64,000 nt of DNA from positions 4,154,001 through 4,218,000 of the forward strand of contig NC_068569.1 in the NCBI RefSeq assembly GCF_025698545.1, written 5' to 3'. Origin of the DNA: Gossypium raimondii (lineage: Eukaryota; Streptophyta; Magnoliopsida; Malvales; Malvaceae). Below are positions 33,493-49,476 of this stretch, one piece after another. Under the pieces are notes generated by a model that was given only the letters and a program-made list of their open reading frames with translations, was not told the origin of the DNA and ran no database searches. Numbering within the stretch: position 1 is the first letter of the stretch; every line of letters starts with the position of its first letter. The position numbers were made by a program, and so were the translations under genes.

Positions 33493-35774
33493 TCAGAAAT
33501 CGCATTGAAGAACAACGTCATCAGCTTTTGATGAGTCAAGTGAAGGCAACTGTGGGGCACTCTTGGACTCAATATTGGTTGTGGTGGTGGAACCAGAGGA
33601 AGAAACTGTTATATAAACAGCACTCGGTCGTGATTCTGGCAAATCCATTAAAGGTTCATCAGGGTTCAGGAATATTTGAACCACTTTCCTTATCTTGGGA
33701 CGTTGTGTAGAATCAGGATGCAGGCAAGCAAGACCAACTATTAATGTCCTCTTTACTTGTTCTTCATCAAATTCACTTCCTAGCTTGGGATCCACACAGT
33801 TTAGCAGTTCATTTTGACCATATGAATTCCATACATAATCCACTAAGCTGTTTTCGTCCATAATTCCCTTTGATCTTCTCCCACAAACGACTTCAATTAC
33901 TACCATACCGAAGCTATAAACATCAGATTCCGGCGTTGATTTCCCGGTGAAGCCTAATTCTGGAGCCAAATATCCTGGAGTTCCTGCTAACATGGTTGTC
34001 ACCGAGTCATCGTTCTGGAGCAACCTTGCTAGCCCAAAATCACCTAGATGAGCATTGAATTCCTCATCCAACATAACATTGTTAGGCTTAACGTCTCGGT
34101 GAACGACGGGGTTACTGCTGTCTTCGTGGAGATAAAGCAATGCCGATGCTAATCCTGTTAATATCTTGAATCTAGTATCCCAATCGAGAAATTGCTTGCC
34201 GATATAACGATCAAGGCTCCCGTTCGGCATGTACTCGTAGACCAAGAGGTGATGTTCGCCTTCATGGCACCACCCTTGGAGTTGCACTATGTTTTTGTGC
34301 CTTAGCCGCCCTATGGTACATATTTCCGCAAAGTACTCCTTCTCACCTGTTACGTGCATGTTAAGAAACCATGAAAAGTTCACAAAACTTGTTACTAATG
34401 AAATAACAAATCATGCTCTATAATTTCTGACGTATTGCTAAGTAGAAGAAACCTTGTTTTGAAGTTGCTGAAATCTTCTTAACAGCTACGATTGTTGGGG
34501 GATCACCTTTTAAGGTTCCTTTGTAAACACTTCCAAATCCACCAGTTCCAAGCAGATTTTCCTTACTGAAATTATGAGTAGCCTTTGCAAGCATCTTGTG
34601 GGTGAACATTTTCGGCACGTTTGCCGCAGTTCTCGATCGGATTTCAATATCAACTTTCTGCTTAACCATCTCCTTTTTCCTTTTTACAAGTCTTCGAAAT
34701 GATGGGAGAAAGCATATTAATACAATCAATAATCCCATGATGAGAGGAACAACGATCAACAAAATAGTTTTCATCTTATCGTATTTGGAGCCATGGTTGT
34801 TGAGATCCGGCAATGGAATTGTTGAGAAAGTCCAATCAAGGACATGATGGCTCTCTGGGACTCGGCCAGTTGCTGCAGTGAAGCCGACAAAGACACTGCT
34901 TGGAACTGTGTCTTCCATCTCAATAAAGTGGTTAAGTACGCTCACTAACATGTCCCCAGAGTATGCCATAGATATCTCGAGCAGCTTTTTCCAACCGTGA
35001 TAATCGATCCTAACCTTGATGTTTCTTCCACTTTTAAGATCAATACCTGTAGCGTTAAGGCTTTCAGCAGCAACTGGGTTAATTATACTTATTGTGTCGA
35101 TACCAATGTGGTTTGCATCTGGATCCCATTCATTCTTGTAAGTATCCAACTCCACAGCTAACTGCTGAACCACGCCACCTGAAATTTGGTATGAAATTGG
35201 TTCTTGATTACTTATAAGATGTAGTAATGCAAAAAGGACTAGAGATGGTGCAGATTGTGAAATTACATAAAAACGTACAAGGGAAAGATTTTGTATAATG
35301 TTTTAAAGGAGATTTTGGGCTACCTTGAGTTGATGGGCCCAAGATGCCAAGATATGATCCAGTGCTGGAAGGTGGTGAACTTGCATTATCTTGTGCAAAA
35401 ATGAAAGCCATACCATCCCCAGAGACATTAGAATTTGGGAAGGGAGAAATCCTGATGGTAAAGGTGGTGGAGAAAGAGGCTGGCCAGGCAACCACAGGGT
35501 GGTGGAATAGAACCCGACCAACCTTCTCTAGTGGTGAAGTTGAATTGTTGTTAGGCTCTGGTGTCAGGCTCAGGTATCCATTGCCTGCTGTCACGGAGCC
35601 CATGCAGATTAAGCTGCCACTTGTGCAACTGTTAGGATCAAAGGACGGGAAAGAAAAAGTGCGTGGATCAATAAGAAAGGTTGAAGAGGCTTTGTCTAGG
35701 AAGGTATAGAGGAATAGCAGCAACAACATGGTTGCAATTGCAAATTTGTAAATGGAAACTACAATATAAAACAA
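33493..35774 (-). CDS. L-type lectin-domain receptor kinase
   Basis: Three exons join in phase: 35774-35324, 35178-34453 and 34346-33493, giving 676 residues. A second in-frame ATG at 35729 would give a tighter signal peptide (MLLLLFLYTFLDKASS), so the start is uncertain between these. The legume-lectin domain covers roughly residues 30-260 (GDGMAFIFAQDN, VAVELDTYKNEWDPDANHIG-like block, VSVGFTAATG-like block). One membrane segment lies near residues 285-307 (ILLIVVPLIMGLLIVLICFL). The kinase has the glycine loop GTGGFGSVYKG, VAVKK, HRDVKPNN near 476, DFGLAR near 496 and APELG, so it looks active. The tail is Ser/Thr-rich. LecRKs act at the plasma membrane in perception of extracellular signals; ligand unknown. 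Two introns in an L-type LecRK is a little unusual because many are intronless. Confidence 0.92.
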
Positions 35775-36583
35775 AGGTTACTTTCCATTGCAACGAACAT
35801 ATATACAAGGGTGAAATTTTGATGTTTATCTTGTCCTTATCGTTTGTTTTCATGAAGTTGGAATGTTTTAAAGAAATATTGCAAAATTCATTTTTCTGTA
35901 GTCATACGCAAGCCAGTAATAACCAGTATCGTTTGACTCAAACAAGAAATGCAAGTGCTTGTCTTTTTCAGCAAACTTCTAAATTAGAGAGAGAGAACAA
36001 AATCTCATTGGACTTCCTTTCTAGCAAAAACAAGATGTCCAGGTAAATAAAAAGTAATTCTATTGTGATGATAAGGATCTATTCCAAATATTAATATTTC
36101 TTGTTCATACCATTACTCCTCATTAGAGCCTTATTATAAAGGGCCGAGCTAGAATAAGAACAGATACTGGGCTAAAATAGACGTGCAACGTGATATAACA
36201 TCCAAAACAAAACCCGTGATCATCATTTTTGTAATTAGTAAATCATAATGAGCTTCTAATCTAACTAATACAGAGTGGTAGTTACTATCTCCAAATTATA
36301 ACAGATACTAAAATATAGCATGCAACTCTATAGCATAGTGAAAACAATGTCCTCAAAGGGAAAATTTTCCCAAAAGATAAAGCTGAATACCAATTTAAGT
36401 TCTTAACAAGGCTACAATACTCTCTTAAAAAGTTAAAACCGACCGGTACTGCATCTGCTGCTCCTCCCAAGCAACTGATTTAAAAGCATTCCATATCTGA
36501 GAACTACACGTGGCCTCCAGCAAACCACACAATCAATTCCTGATTTAGACTAGAAAACTAGGCTGCTGCAGAACGAACTTCCT
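35775..36583. other. LecRK upstream region and 3' UTR of the RH56 gene
   Basis: Both functions share this stretch: the LecRK promoter on the minus strand and the 3' UTR of the next minus-strand gene. No other gene is visible. Confidence 0.4.
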
Positions 36584-40188
<3,605 letters not shown>

Positions 40189-40192
40189 TTGT

Positions 40193-40305
40193 CTACAAAA
40201 TCCCAATAAAACAACAAAACGTTAGGGCTTCAACAAAAATAGAAGATCGAAAAGTAAATAACCCGAACAAGGGTTTCAAAGAGAGGTAGATTCGGGAGCT
40301 TTACC
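40193..40305 (-). other. Probable leader intron of the RH56 gene
   Basis: On the minus strand a donor CAAAG/GTAAAG lies near 40305 and a TTTTGTAG acceptor lies 4 bp before the start codon. The sequence between is T-rich, as plant introns are. Exact ends are inferred. Confidence 0.55.
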
Positions 40306-40584
40306 TTTGAGCTTAACTAAAGCAGGGAGAAAATTGAAGGTACTAGGGCTAGGGTTTGTGGTGTCTGCAAAGCAAAAAAGGGTTAGCTCTTTAAATGTGA
40401 AAAATATATATATTTTGAGTGTTCGTACTCGTGGCGAGAAAAAGATGGGGATTTTGAGAGAGATCTTTATACACAGCGGAAATTTTATTTTATTTCCCCA
40501 AATGCCCTAGCTTCTTTTCATTAATTACCATCTCCTGCGGCTCTGCGCTGGACCTAGATGGCTGCTGACGCTATGGTACATACA

Positions 40585-40600
40585 AGCCCATTTTGGGCCC
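40585..40600 (-). promoter_or_regulatory. Site II-type elements upstream of the RH56 gene
   Basis: AGCCCA and TTGGGCCC lie within 16 bp, about 400 bp upstream of the RH56 start. They form an inverted pair around a short spacer. The role is inferred from their frequency in plant housekeeping promoters. Confidence 0.35.
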
Positions 40601-42770
40601 AAAATTTTCCCCTTTTAAAGTCGGTATTAAATTATTAATTAAAGGGTAAACTACACTGATGACCAACTATTATTTTTTTATCTTTTAATTACATAATGTT
40701 ATTAATGTTTACTTAATTATTTAATTTTTCTTATTTTAATCGTTGACTGTTAAATGGAGTTTACATGAAATTAAAAGAAGAATAACCATCATATTAGATA
40801 TTTAAATCATTAAAATTAAAAAATTATAAATAAAAAATTCCAATAGGTAGTTTATTGGTTGATTGTTTATTTATTTTGAGAATAGTATAAATTTAATATA
40901 GTTGAAAACAGAAACAAAACCGGATACGATGATTAATATTGTTTTTTTAATTTATTGATTAATATATTAAATTATTTAATTTTTAAAATAATTATTTAAA
41001 AGATTATTTTTTTAATTAAGTAATTCATAATGCATGGAAGAATTATTTATAACATTAAAATTATTTAAAATGGCACTGGGGCACTTCTTGCTAAGCCTTC
41101 CCTGTTGCATCAAAATGGCATCTACTTCCTCTTTAGTAATTAGATGTCCTCGCGATGATATTGCTGTTGCAGATGATGCCTCCTTCGACGGAAGCGAACT
41201 TGTATTCATTTAACGATGGTGGATTTTGCAGCGGAAGGGAGCATTTGTTTCTCTTTCAATTTTTATGATGAATATCTCCTTCTTGACCAACCTTTGCTCT
41301 TGGCTTGCTTCCCAAACAGTGCTTCAGTTATTTGGTGAATCTTGGGCTCGCTTTTAGCTTTCAAGTTGGTCTCTTCCACTAATGGTGTTTGTAGGGGATT
41401 TTTTTAAGTAAAGAAGAAGATAAATGAAACAAGAAAAGAAAAGAAAAGATAAATGTTGTATTGTTATGAAAAAGAAATCAAAATTACATGTTAGTATTTT
41501 AGTAAATTAAATGACGTGGATTAGTGTAAATGTATTTGTTTTATCGATTTAAACATTCAGATTAGAAATTTTTTAAAGAAAAATGGTTAATGGGTTGAAT
41601 TTGGTGTATTAAGTGTAATATTTTCGTCCATGTACATTTGAATTTTTCGAACAAATTGATTTAATAAAATTATCCATAATTTACATTAATATCATTTGCA
41701 TATTGTACTTAATGATTTTTGAATGCAAAACAAAATAATATATCATTGATCTAACATAATAAAATGTGAGTTTGAACCTATTGAAATACGTTTATCCTCC
41801 TATTTAAGAGTTGATGAGAAATAATGCTTAATCTTAAGCACTGTTGCAAGATTCCTTTAATGTGTTTACCATATTTGGAGTTAGTCTCATGTTTCTATAA
41901 GTGTTAAGTTATCAAAATTAACTCTAAAAGCACTTGTTTTTTATTATATAATTTTACAATATTTTAATCAATTTCAATAATGTTAAGTCAGAGCAATTCA
42001 AATGTCACATTTTCCTTGATAATTTTATTGAAATTTTATATTTCAGTATTTTATTCAATTTTGATTTTTTTACTTAAATAAAATATAAGTTCAGTTACAA
42101 ACACTCCTTTCAACAAGCGTTTCACTTTCACACACTTTTTATCACTTGATTATTATTAATTTTTCATATTACTTAAAAAATATATTTTTGAGTTTCCAAC
42201 AATTTTAGTTGATGATGCAATCAGATTTATAAATTAATTTCAATATTATACAAGTATTAATATATAAACTGTAATAAAAATAAGAATTAAGACAAATGAT
42301 ATGAAAGAAACTAAACTGGTTAAAAGATTTGATAAATAAGACAATTTAGTAAAGTTGTTAAAAAGATAAAGAGTCTAAAAATATATATGAAAATATGTTT
42401 AAAAGTATCATAAATAGGAGATTCTCTCTAAACATCAAAATTTTACGATGGAAAAAAGCGCACTCAATTTTAATCCAATTTAGCTAATTTAAATTCTACT
42501 AATAAAATATTTCTTTTGTACTCAATACAAATGACAATAAAAATGGCAAAAGCGCGAAATGGAAACAACTTCTCCAGCAAGTAGTAAGAAAGAAAAAAAA
42601 AAAAGGGGGGGAGGGGGAAGACCTGAACTGGAGACTAAAGTTCTTTGTCTTTCTCCTAAACAACTTCTTCGTGAAGTGCTTAAGAATCAAGACACGATAA
42701 AAGCACACTTGTTTATATACTGGGTCCATCCCTCTAACTCTAAGCTCACTCCCTAAAACTCACAAATACT
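40601..42770. other. AT-rich spacer between RH56 and RDR6
   Basis: These two genes are divergent, so the spacer holds both promoters. Apart from the two small minus-strand ORFs near 41.0-41.4 kb, no coding signal is seen. A homopolymer tract (A-run followed by G-runs) lies at about 42592-42617. Confidence 0.4.
41012..41395 (-). other. Two small unrecognised ORFs with coding-like composition
   Basis: The first frame (about 41395-41263, open at its upstream end) reads PLVEETNLKAKSEPKIHQIT then EALFGKQAKSKGWSRRRYSS before a stop. The second (41209-41012, 65 codons) starts MNTSSLPSKEASSATAISSR and contains TKEEVDAILMQQGRLSKKCP. Both are GC-richer than the flanks and have charged, protein-like composition. 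I do not recognise either. They may be parts of one decayed or spliced small gene. Confidence 0.25.
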
Positions 42771-43995
42771 TTGCTTTCTCTTTCTCTCACTCCTACTCTG
42801 CAAACGCGTTCAAAGTTGCTTCTCTTCTTGTGTCAAACCAATACGCTTTCAGGTTAGCAGATTTTTCTGACAACCCAATTTTCTTTTCAAGTTTAATTTC
42901 GTTTGTTTTCTAACCTTGCAATGACCACATTTTGTTTTTGAAGGGGTTTCTGTTTGAAATTAAAATGAGAAACTGGATTTGGGTATTTCGATTTTTATCA
43001 CATCATGTTAAATTTGATGTTTTATTTTTCTTTTTTCTTTTTTATTTCTGTAATTTGCTAAATTGTCGATTTGATTGTTTGGCTGTATGTGATTTAGCAG
43101 AAGATTAAAAGGTTGAATTTGATCTTCTGATTAATAGACACAGGGTTGACAATTAAAGTGAGGCATCATGTTGTTTGTTATGGTCTCTTTAAGGTTATCC
43201 AAGCTTTTACCTAAAACAATGCAAGAAGATGAATTTCATACTACTAGTGATAATTGGAATGGATTCTGTTTTGCATCAATTAGGTATATTTCGTACGGTT
43301 AAATTACGAATCCTCGATTAGGATGTGGAATGTAAGGATAAGGGCAGAAAATGAAGTCTATATAGTATACATGTTCCATAGAATAAGGGTGGATCGTTTC
43401 CATTTTCCTTTGTTATTTTCTACTAAAGAAAAAGAAAAAAAAAGGGTTAAATCACTGTTCTGCTATTAACGATTCTTCAATTTGTTCCGAGAACATGAAG
43501 AAGTTACTCCATAAGTTTCGATTGCATGATACATTCTGTTTCCACCATTGTCGAAGCACAAAGCTCTAACCTTTGAAACTAAAGTATGTAGTTTGTTTCT
43601 CAGTCCAACTTAGTGCTAATGCATTTTCAAAGATACCATGGCTTGAATTAACTTTTTAGTTCCATTATTTGCTCACCTATTATGGGGCACTTAAATGGCT
43701 TGAATTCCATGGGTTGGTAGCAAATTGATGCCTGTAATTTCCCCCTCTGGATAAAATGCTTTTGAGAGGAAATTTACCTAGTATTGTTGCTGAGTATGTT
43801 AGTGTTAATCCACCTAGTCGCTGCGGAGGTTGTTGTAAAAGAAAATTAAGGCTTATTTTCAATTGACTAATATAACAGAAGTCTGTGTGCTGATTTCTTA
43901 ATTTGTTTTCTTTTTCTCTTATGAATATGTTGTGTCTAGTTTTGTTTCAGGAACTTATTGGCTTTCAACCCGAACTGGTTAATTTTCTGAAATAT
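42771..43995 (+). other. RDR6 promoter-proximal region and leader
   Basis: A pyrimidine-rich stretch near 42770-42850 ends with CTTTCAG/GTTAGC, a good donor, and TTTGTTTCAG at about 43941-43950 is a good acceptor. A leader intron of about 1.1 kb is therefore likely, leaving about 45 bp of leader before the ATG. Confidence 0.5.
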
Positions 43996-46900
43996 ATGGA
44001 GTTAGAAGGGAGTGTAAAGGAGACTGTGGTGACACAAGTTAGTGTTGGTGGATTTGACCGACATGTCAAAGCCAGAGATCTGATGAAGTACTTGGAGAAT
44101 GCAGTTGGCGTTGTCTGGAGGTGTAGACTGAAGACCTCATGGACACCACCAGAATCGTATCCTAATTTCGAAATTACTGACACTTCTGTTATCCAAAGAA
44201 AAGATAACTATAAGAAGGTGGAGCCCCATGCCTTTGTTCATTTTGCTTCACCGGAAGCAGTGACTTGGGCTGTGGATGCTGCAGGTCGTACTGAGCTTGC
44301 TTTCAACAATCAGCTGTTGAAGGTTAGTTTGGGGCCTGAGAATCCTTATTACTTGAATCGACGGAGGAGGGACACAGCACCCTTTATGCTACCTGATGTC
44401 TCCCTGGAGATTGGAGCACTGGCTAGTTGCGATGAATTCTTTGTTGGCTGGAGAGGACCTCCTTCTGGTGTTGAGTTTCTTGTGGATCCATTTGATTGTA
44501 CCTGCAAATTTTGTTTCTCCAGAGATACAGCCTTCTCGTTCAAAGGCACAAATGAGCGTGCTGTCATAAAGTGTGACTTTAAGGTTGAATTTCTGGTTAG
44601 GGAGATCAATGAAGTTAAGCAGTATTCAGAACAGACGGGTTTTGTAGTGCTCTTGCAGCTGGCTTCGTCACCTTGGGTCTGGTATAGAACTGCTGATGAC
44701 GACTTTGAAAAATCAGTTCCATTTGATCTGTTGGATGATGATGATCAGTGGATCCGGACCACTGATTTTACTGCAAGTGGAGCTATCGGTCGTTGTAATA
44801 CATACAGAGTCCTAGTCCGTCCTCGTCATGGTTTAAAGCTGAAGAAGGCCATGTATTATCTCAGAGAACGAAGAGTACCAGTGAAAGATCTCAGATCACA
44901 ACTTAGGATCTGTGATGAACCTTATTTTGGGAGGTCCATGTCTGATCACTTCTATTATACTTACAAGGAAGGGATTCCTTTTGAAATAATGTTTTTGGTT
45001 AATGCTGTACTGCATAAAGGCATATTTAATCAGCATCAGCTATCAATGGACTTCTTTAAGCTACTGAGAAATCAATCAATGGAGGTCAATGTGGCTGCAC
45101 TAAGGCACATCTATTCCTCTAGGCATCCAGTGTATGATGCCTATAAGAGGCTGAAAGATGTTCATGATTGGCTGTTGAAGAATCCCAAACTCTTTAGGAG
45201 CCCTCCGCAGTTGGATGATATTGTTGAAATCAGAAGATTGGTCATTACCCCAACCAAAGCTTATTGTCTTCTTCCGGAAGTTGAGCTTTCTAATAGGGTT
45301 CTCAGGAAATATAAAGATGTTGCTGATCGGTTTTTAAGGGTCACATTTATGGATGAAGGCATGCAGACAATGAATGCAAATGTGCTCACTTACTATAATG
45401 CCGCAATTGTAAGGGATGTGACGTCTACCTCTTTTTCTCAGAAAACGGGAGTATTCAAAAGGGTAAAGTCTATTCTAACAGATGGATTTTACTTGTGTGG
45501 TCGCAAATACTCTTTCCTTGCTTTCTCAGCCAATCAATTGAGAGACCGCTCTGCATGGTTTTTCGCTGAAGATGGGAAGATAAATGTGCTTCAAATTATA
45601 GGTTGGATGGGGAAGTTTGCAAACCGGAATATTGCTAAATGTGCTGCCAGGATGGGTCAGTGCTTCTCGTCAACGTACGCAACAGTGGAAGTTCCTTCAG
45701 GACAGGTTAACATGCACCTTCCAGATATACAGAGGAATGGATATGATTTCTCTGATGGGATTGGCAAGATCACTCCCGATCTTGCAATGGAAGTTGCTCA
45801 GAAATTGAAGCTGGACTTGAATCCTCCTTGCGCTTATCAAATTAGATATGCTGGTTGTAAAGGGGTCGTGGCTTGTTGGCCGGAAGAAGGTGATGGGATC
45901 CGTCTTTCTTTACGGTCCAGTATGATTAAGTTCTTTTCTCACCACACAACACTGGAAATCTGTTCTTGGACAAGATTTCAGCCTGGCTTCCTGAATAGGC
46001 AAATTATTACATTGCTTTCAACACTAGGTGTGCCTGACAAAGTATTTTGGGGAATGCAAAAGTCCATGGTTTCTAAGTTGGACAAAGTCCTTGTGGACAC
46101 TGATGCAGCATTTGAAGTCGTTATTTCATCATGTGGTGAGCAAGGGCATACTCCAGCAATAATGTTGAGTGCAGGTTTCAAGCCTCAAACAGAACCTCAT
46201 TTACGAGGAATGTTGACTTGTGTGAGAGCATCTCAACTTTGGGGCCTTAGGGAAAAATCTAGGATTTTTATTCATTCAGGCAGATGGTTAATGGGCGTTT
46301 TGGATGAACTAGGTGTACTTGAACAAGGTCAGTGCTTTATCCAAGTGTCAAATCCATCTCTACAAAACTGCTTCCTTAAACATGGTTCTAGGTTTGCTGA
46401 AACAAAGAAAAATTTTGAAGTAATTAAGGGGCTGGTTGTCATAGCTAAGAATCCTTGTCTTCACCCTGGAGATGTAAGAATTCTAGAAGCAGTTGATGCC
46501 CCTGGTTTACACCATTTGTATGACTGTCTGGTCTTCCCTCAAAAGGGTGAGAGACCCCATACGAATGAAGCTTCTGGAAGTGATCTTGATGGGGACCTTT
46601 ATTTTGTCACATGGGAAGAGGCTCTTATCCCCCCTAGCAAGAAAAGCTCACAACCCATGCAGTATAACCCTGATGAGCCTCGGGAGTTGCATCGCCCAGT
46701 CACTCATAAGGTAACTGTTTGTTCTGTTTTATTATTATCATTGAACTTTTATGAACCTGTGGTTTTCCAGAATTGTTTTTCTCTTATTTCCTTTTTTCCA
46801 ATTGGCGAATTTCCAGAATTTTTTTTTAATTTCCTTATTCTCAATTGCAAAATATAAGTACCAGCACTTCTTAATAAAACCAACAATTTGTTCCTACAAA

Positions 46901-48325
46901 ACAGTATTGTTTTCTAGTATGGTACTTGGAAGCTAGTATTGAAAGGAATGTTTCTATCATAGACATGCATGTTTGAGCGCCTAACTATCTGTTTTAATGT
47001 TATTATTCTTTTATGGTTATATAACCGGCTGTCTTAATGTTGTAATGGCACTATGTTGTTGGGTTGAAACCTGATTGACAGACTGTTTTTGAAATGGTTT
47101 TTCTTGTCACTGGTAACTGTTTGTGTTGCTATAATTTCCATAGGGCAATGAGAAAAACTGTGGCGGTAACACTAGGAAGTTCTCAAGTATAACATATTAA
47201 TAAAACAGGAAAAGCGGGTTTTGGATTTATATCATGGTGAATACCTTATTATAATTTCCTAGTGTGCTAAAGAGGAAAAGAATCCTCAAATGGTAGAAAC
47301 TGGAGCACAATCGTGGGAATATAATCTTGTATACAATATATCAAAAAGGGGGGTCATCAGTTTATATTCTGATGAATGAACTATTTTTAAGTTCCAAGTA
47401 GGTGAAAGACATAATCTTTTGACTCTTTTGTTTCACATTTACTCTACAGGACATAATTGAGTTTTTTTCAAAAAACATGGTGAATGAGCACCTGGGAAGT
47501 ATCTGCAATGCACATGTGGTTCATTCTGACCTTAGTGACCATGGTGCTTCAGATGAGAAATGTATACATCTCGCAGAGTTAGCGGCTATAGCTGTTGATT
47601 TTCCTAAAACCGGGAAGATTGTGTCGATGCCTGCTCACTTAAAACCACAACTTTACCCAGATTTTATGGGTAAAGAGGAGTTCCAGTCATACAAGTCAAA
47701 CAAAATTCTGGGAAGACTATATCGTGATATCAAAGATGCGTATGACGAAGATGTCTCTGAATCTTCTGGGCTCAATTTTTGTGCTAGTGACATCAATTAT
47801 GATGCAGATCTTGAAATTACAGGATCCGCTGACTACATAGCTGATGCATGGGCTAAAAAGTGCTCCTATGACGGGCAGCTGATTGGACTACTTAAACAGT
47901 ACAAAGTTAAGAGGGAAGAGGAGGTCGTAACTGGCCAAATCTGGTCCATGCCCAAATATGCCAGTAAGAAACTAGGGGATTTGAAGGAGAAGCTTGGTCA
48001 TTCTTATGGTTCCCTCAGGAAAGAATTCAGACAACTTTTTGAGAACATGGATTCCGACTTTGAGCAGCTCAATGAGGATGAGAAGAACAAGTTGTATGAA
48101 AGAAAGGCTTCAGCATGGTACCAGGTCACTTACCATCCTGAATGGGTTCAGAAGACGTTAGAGTTCCAGAAGCCTGATGGTGATGAAGGTGTTGTGATGT
48201 TAAGCTTTGCTTGGATTGCTGCTGATTACCTAGCTCGAATAAAAGTTAGGCACCAGGGCACTGAAAATCTTGACTTTGCTAAGCCTGTCAACTCTCTAGT
48301 AAGGTACCTAGCCGATCGAATATAA
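43996..48325 (+). CDS. RDR6: RNA-dependent RNA polymerase 6
   Basis: Two exons (43996-46710 and 47450-48325) join in phase to give 1196 residues, the same length I recall for Arabidopsis RDR6, with a single intron. The N-terminus (KETVVTQVSVGGF, VGVVWRCRLKTSWTPPESYP) and many blocks (KVEPHAFVHF, TDFTASGAIGRC, SQKTGVFKRVKSILTDGF, FSDGIGKITPDLA) match RDR6 rather than RDR1 or RDR2. The catalytic DLDGD motif is at residues 863-867 within NEASGSDLDGDLYFV. RDR6 copies cleaved or aberrant RNA into dsRNA for trans-acting siRNA and sense-transgene silencing, with SGS3 and DCL4. The reading frame stays open for 31 codons upstream, but that crosses the probable leader-intron acceptor, so the ATG at 43996 is preferred. 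The gene looks intact. Confidence 0.96.
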
Positions 48326-49476
48326 CCAGTATTTGACTGTTTTGGCAGCAAATTCATTTGCTGGATCCGGCTTCTTGGTCGCAAAGCCACTCTGCCATTT
48401 TGAAAGATAAGTTGTAATGTTGGTTTGTAATGCAGTACATCTCTCTTGTTACCCTATTGTTGCTATGACCTATTGTGATTGTTCAAAGATGATTTTCCAT
48501 GCTTTGTATGAAAGTAATATTTTTCAATTTTCTTGCTTTGCTTGAATATAATCATGGTCTTGTCTCAGTAAATGGATTAGCAAGTGGTTTTGGTCCCTCC
48601 AGTATAACCGTTGCTCATTGTAAGTTCTGCTTATTGTGATCCTTCAAAGGCTATGGATCAAGAGGCTGCCCTGCCTGTCTCAATCATTATTGACCCTTTC
48701 TTTTGGTCTTAAGTTTCATTTTTACATGCTTTGTTCTATTTAGGTTCTTTATTATCGATGAGATCAATAATAAAATATTTCTTCTTATAGCATATTCATT
48801 TGACCCATCCTAGCATTTTGCCTTCTCATTTGTCTCTACCCAAAAGCTTTTAAAAGGAGAAGAACAAAGCAAAGAAAGAGATTTGGAATCTTGACATTTA
48901 ATACCTCTTAAATTCTTTGTCTTTGATTCACATGCTCCAATATCCAAGCAAAGAATGACTTTAAATGCATTGCTAAACCCAGTTTTGTTGGATTACCCTT
49001 TTTTTTTTTGGGGGGGGGGGGGTTGTTACGAATCATGCACGCTACCTGTAATAAACAACATTAACGTTTAGAAAAAAAAACCTTAAAGGCCTATCCTTGT
49101 GCATGTAAAATGTTCCAAATGTTAACATCTGGACTTTAAAGTCTTAACGTTTAAATTCCAGCAATTCCGGTTTTTATATATTTATTTAAAAAATTCATAC
49201 ATTGCTTCGGGCAAAGTGTTTACCGGGAAGCAAAGTTGGGAACTGATTCCTACTTTAAATGCATATGAATATTTTTCTTCACACTTCTATACTAAAGAAA
49301 GCAATTCTAATTATAATTTTGAACAACATGCCACATCAAAATCTCTCCCCTGGAGTTCATCCATTAAGCTGTCTTTAAGGCAATCACCCAAAAGCTTTTC
49401 TCTTTTGCTCTTTTTAGAAAAGTTCATATTGTGGGTGTATTTTTACTCATCTTTTTAGGAATTCGCTGGTCAAACA
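48326..49476 (+). other. RDR6 3' region and PLD upstream region
   Basis: Likely 3' UTR is followed by intergenic DNA. A T11-G13 homopolymer pair lies at 48999-49022. An 80-codon ORF (49216-49458) just before the PLD start is not recognised. Confidence 0.4.

Noticed and set aside
43903-43995. Upstream extension of the RDR6 frame by 31 codons
   Set aside because: It crosses a good intron acceptor (TTTGTTTCAG at about 43950) and does not match the RDR6 N-terminus.
46711-46857. Read-through C-terminus of the first RDR6 exon
   Set aside because: The frame passes a GTAACT donor at the position where the conserved HK/DIIEFF join occurs, so this is intron.
48999-49022. T11-G13 tract as a functional element
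   Set aside because: It is a simple homopolymer pair and its length may be affected by sequencing error.
49216-49458. An 80-codon ORF before the PLD start as an N-terminal exon
   Set aside because: The conserved PLD alpha N-terminus starts at the ATG at 49477, and this frame has no family similarity.
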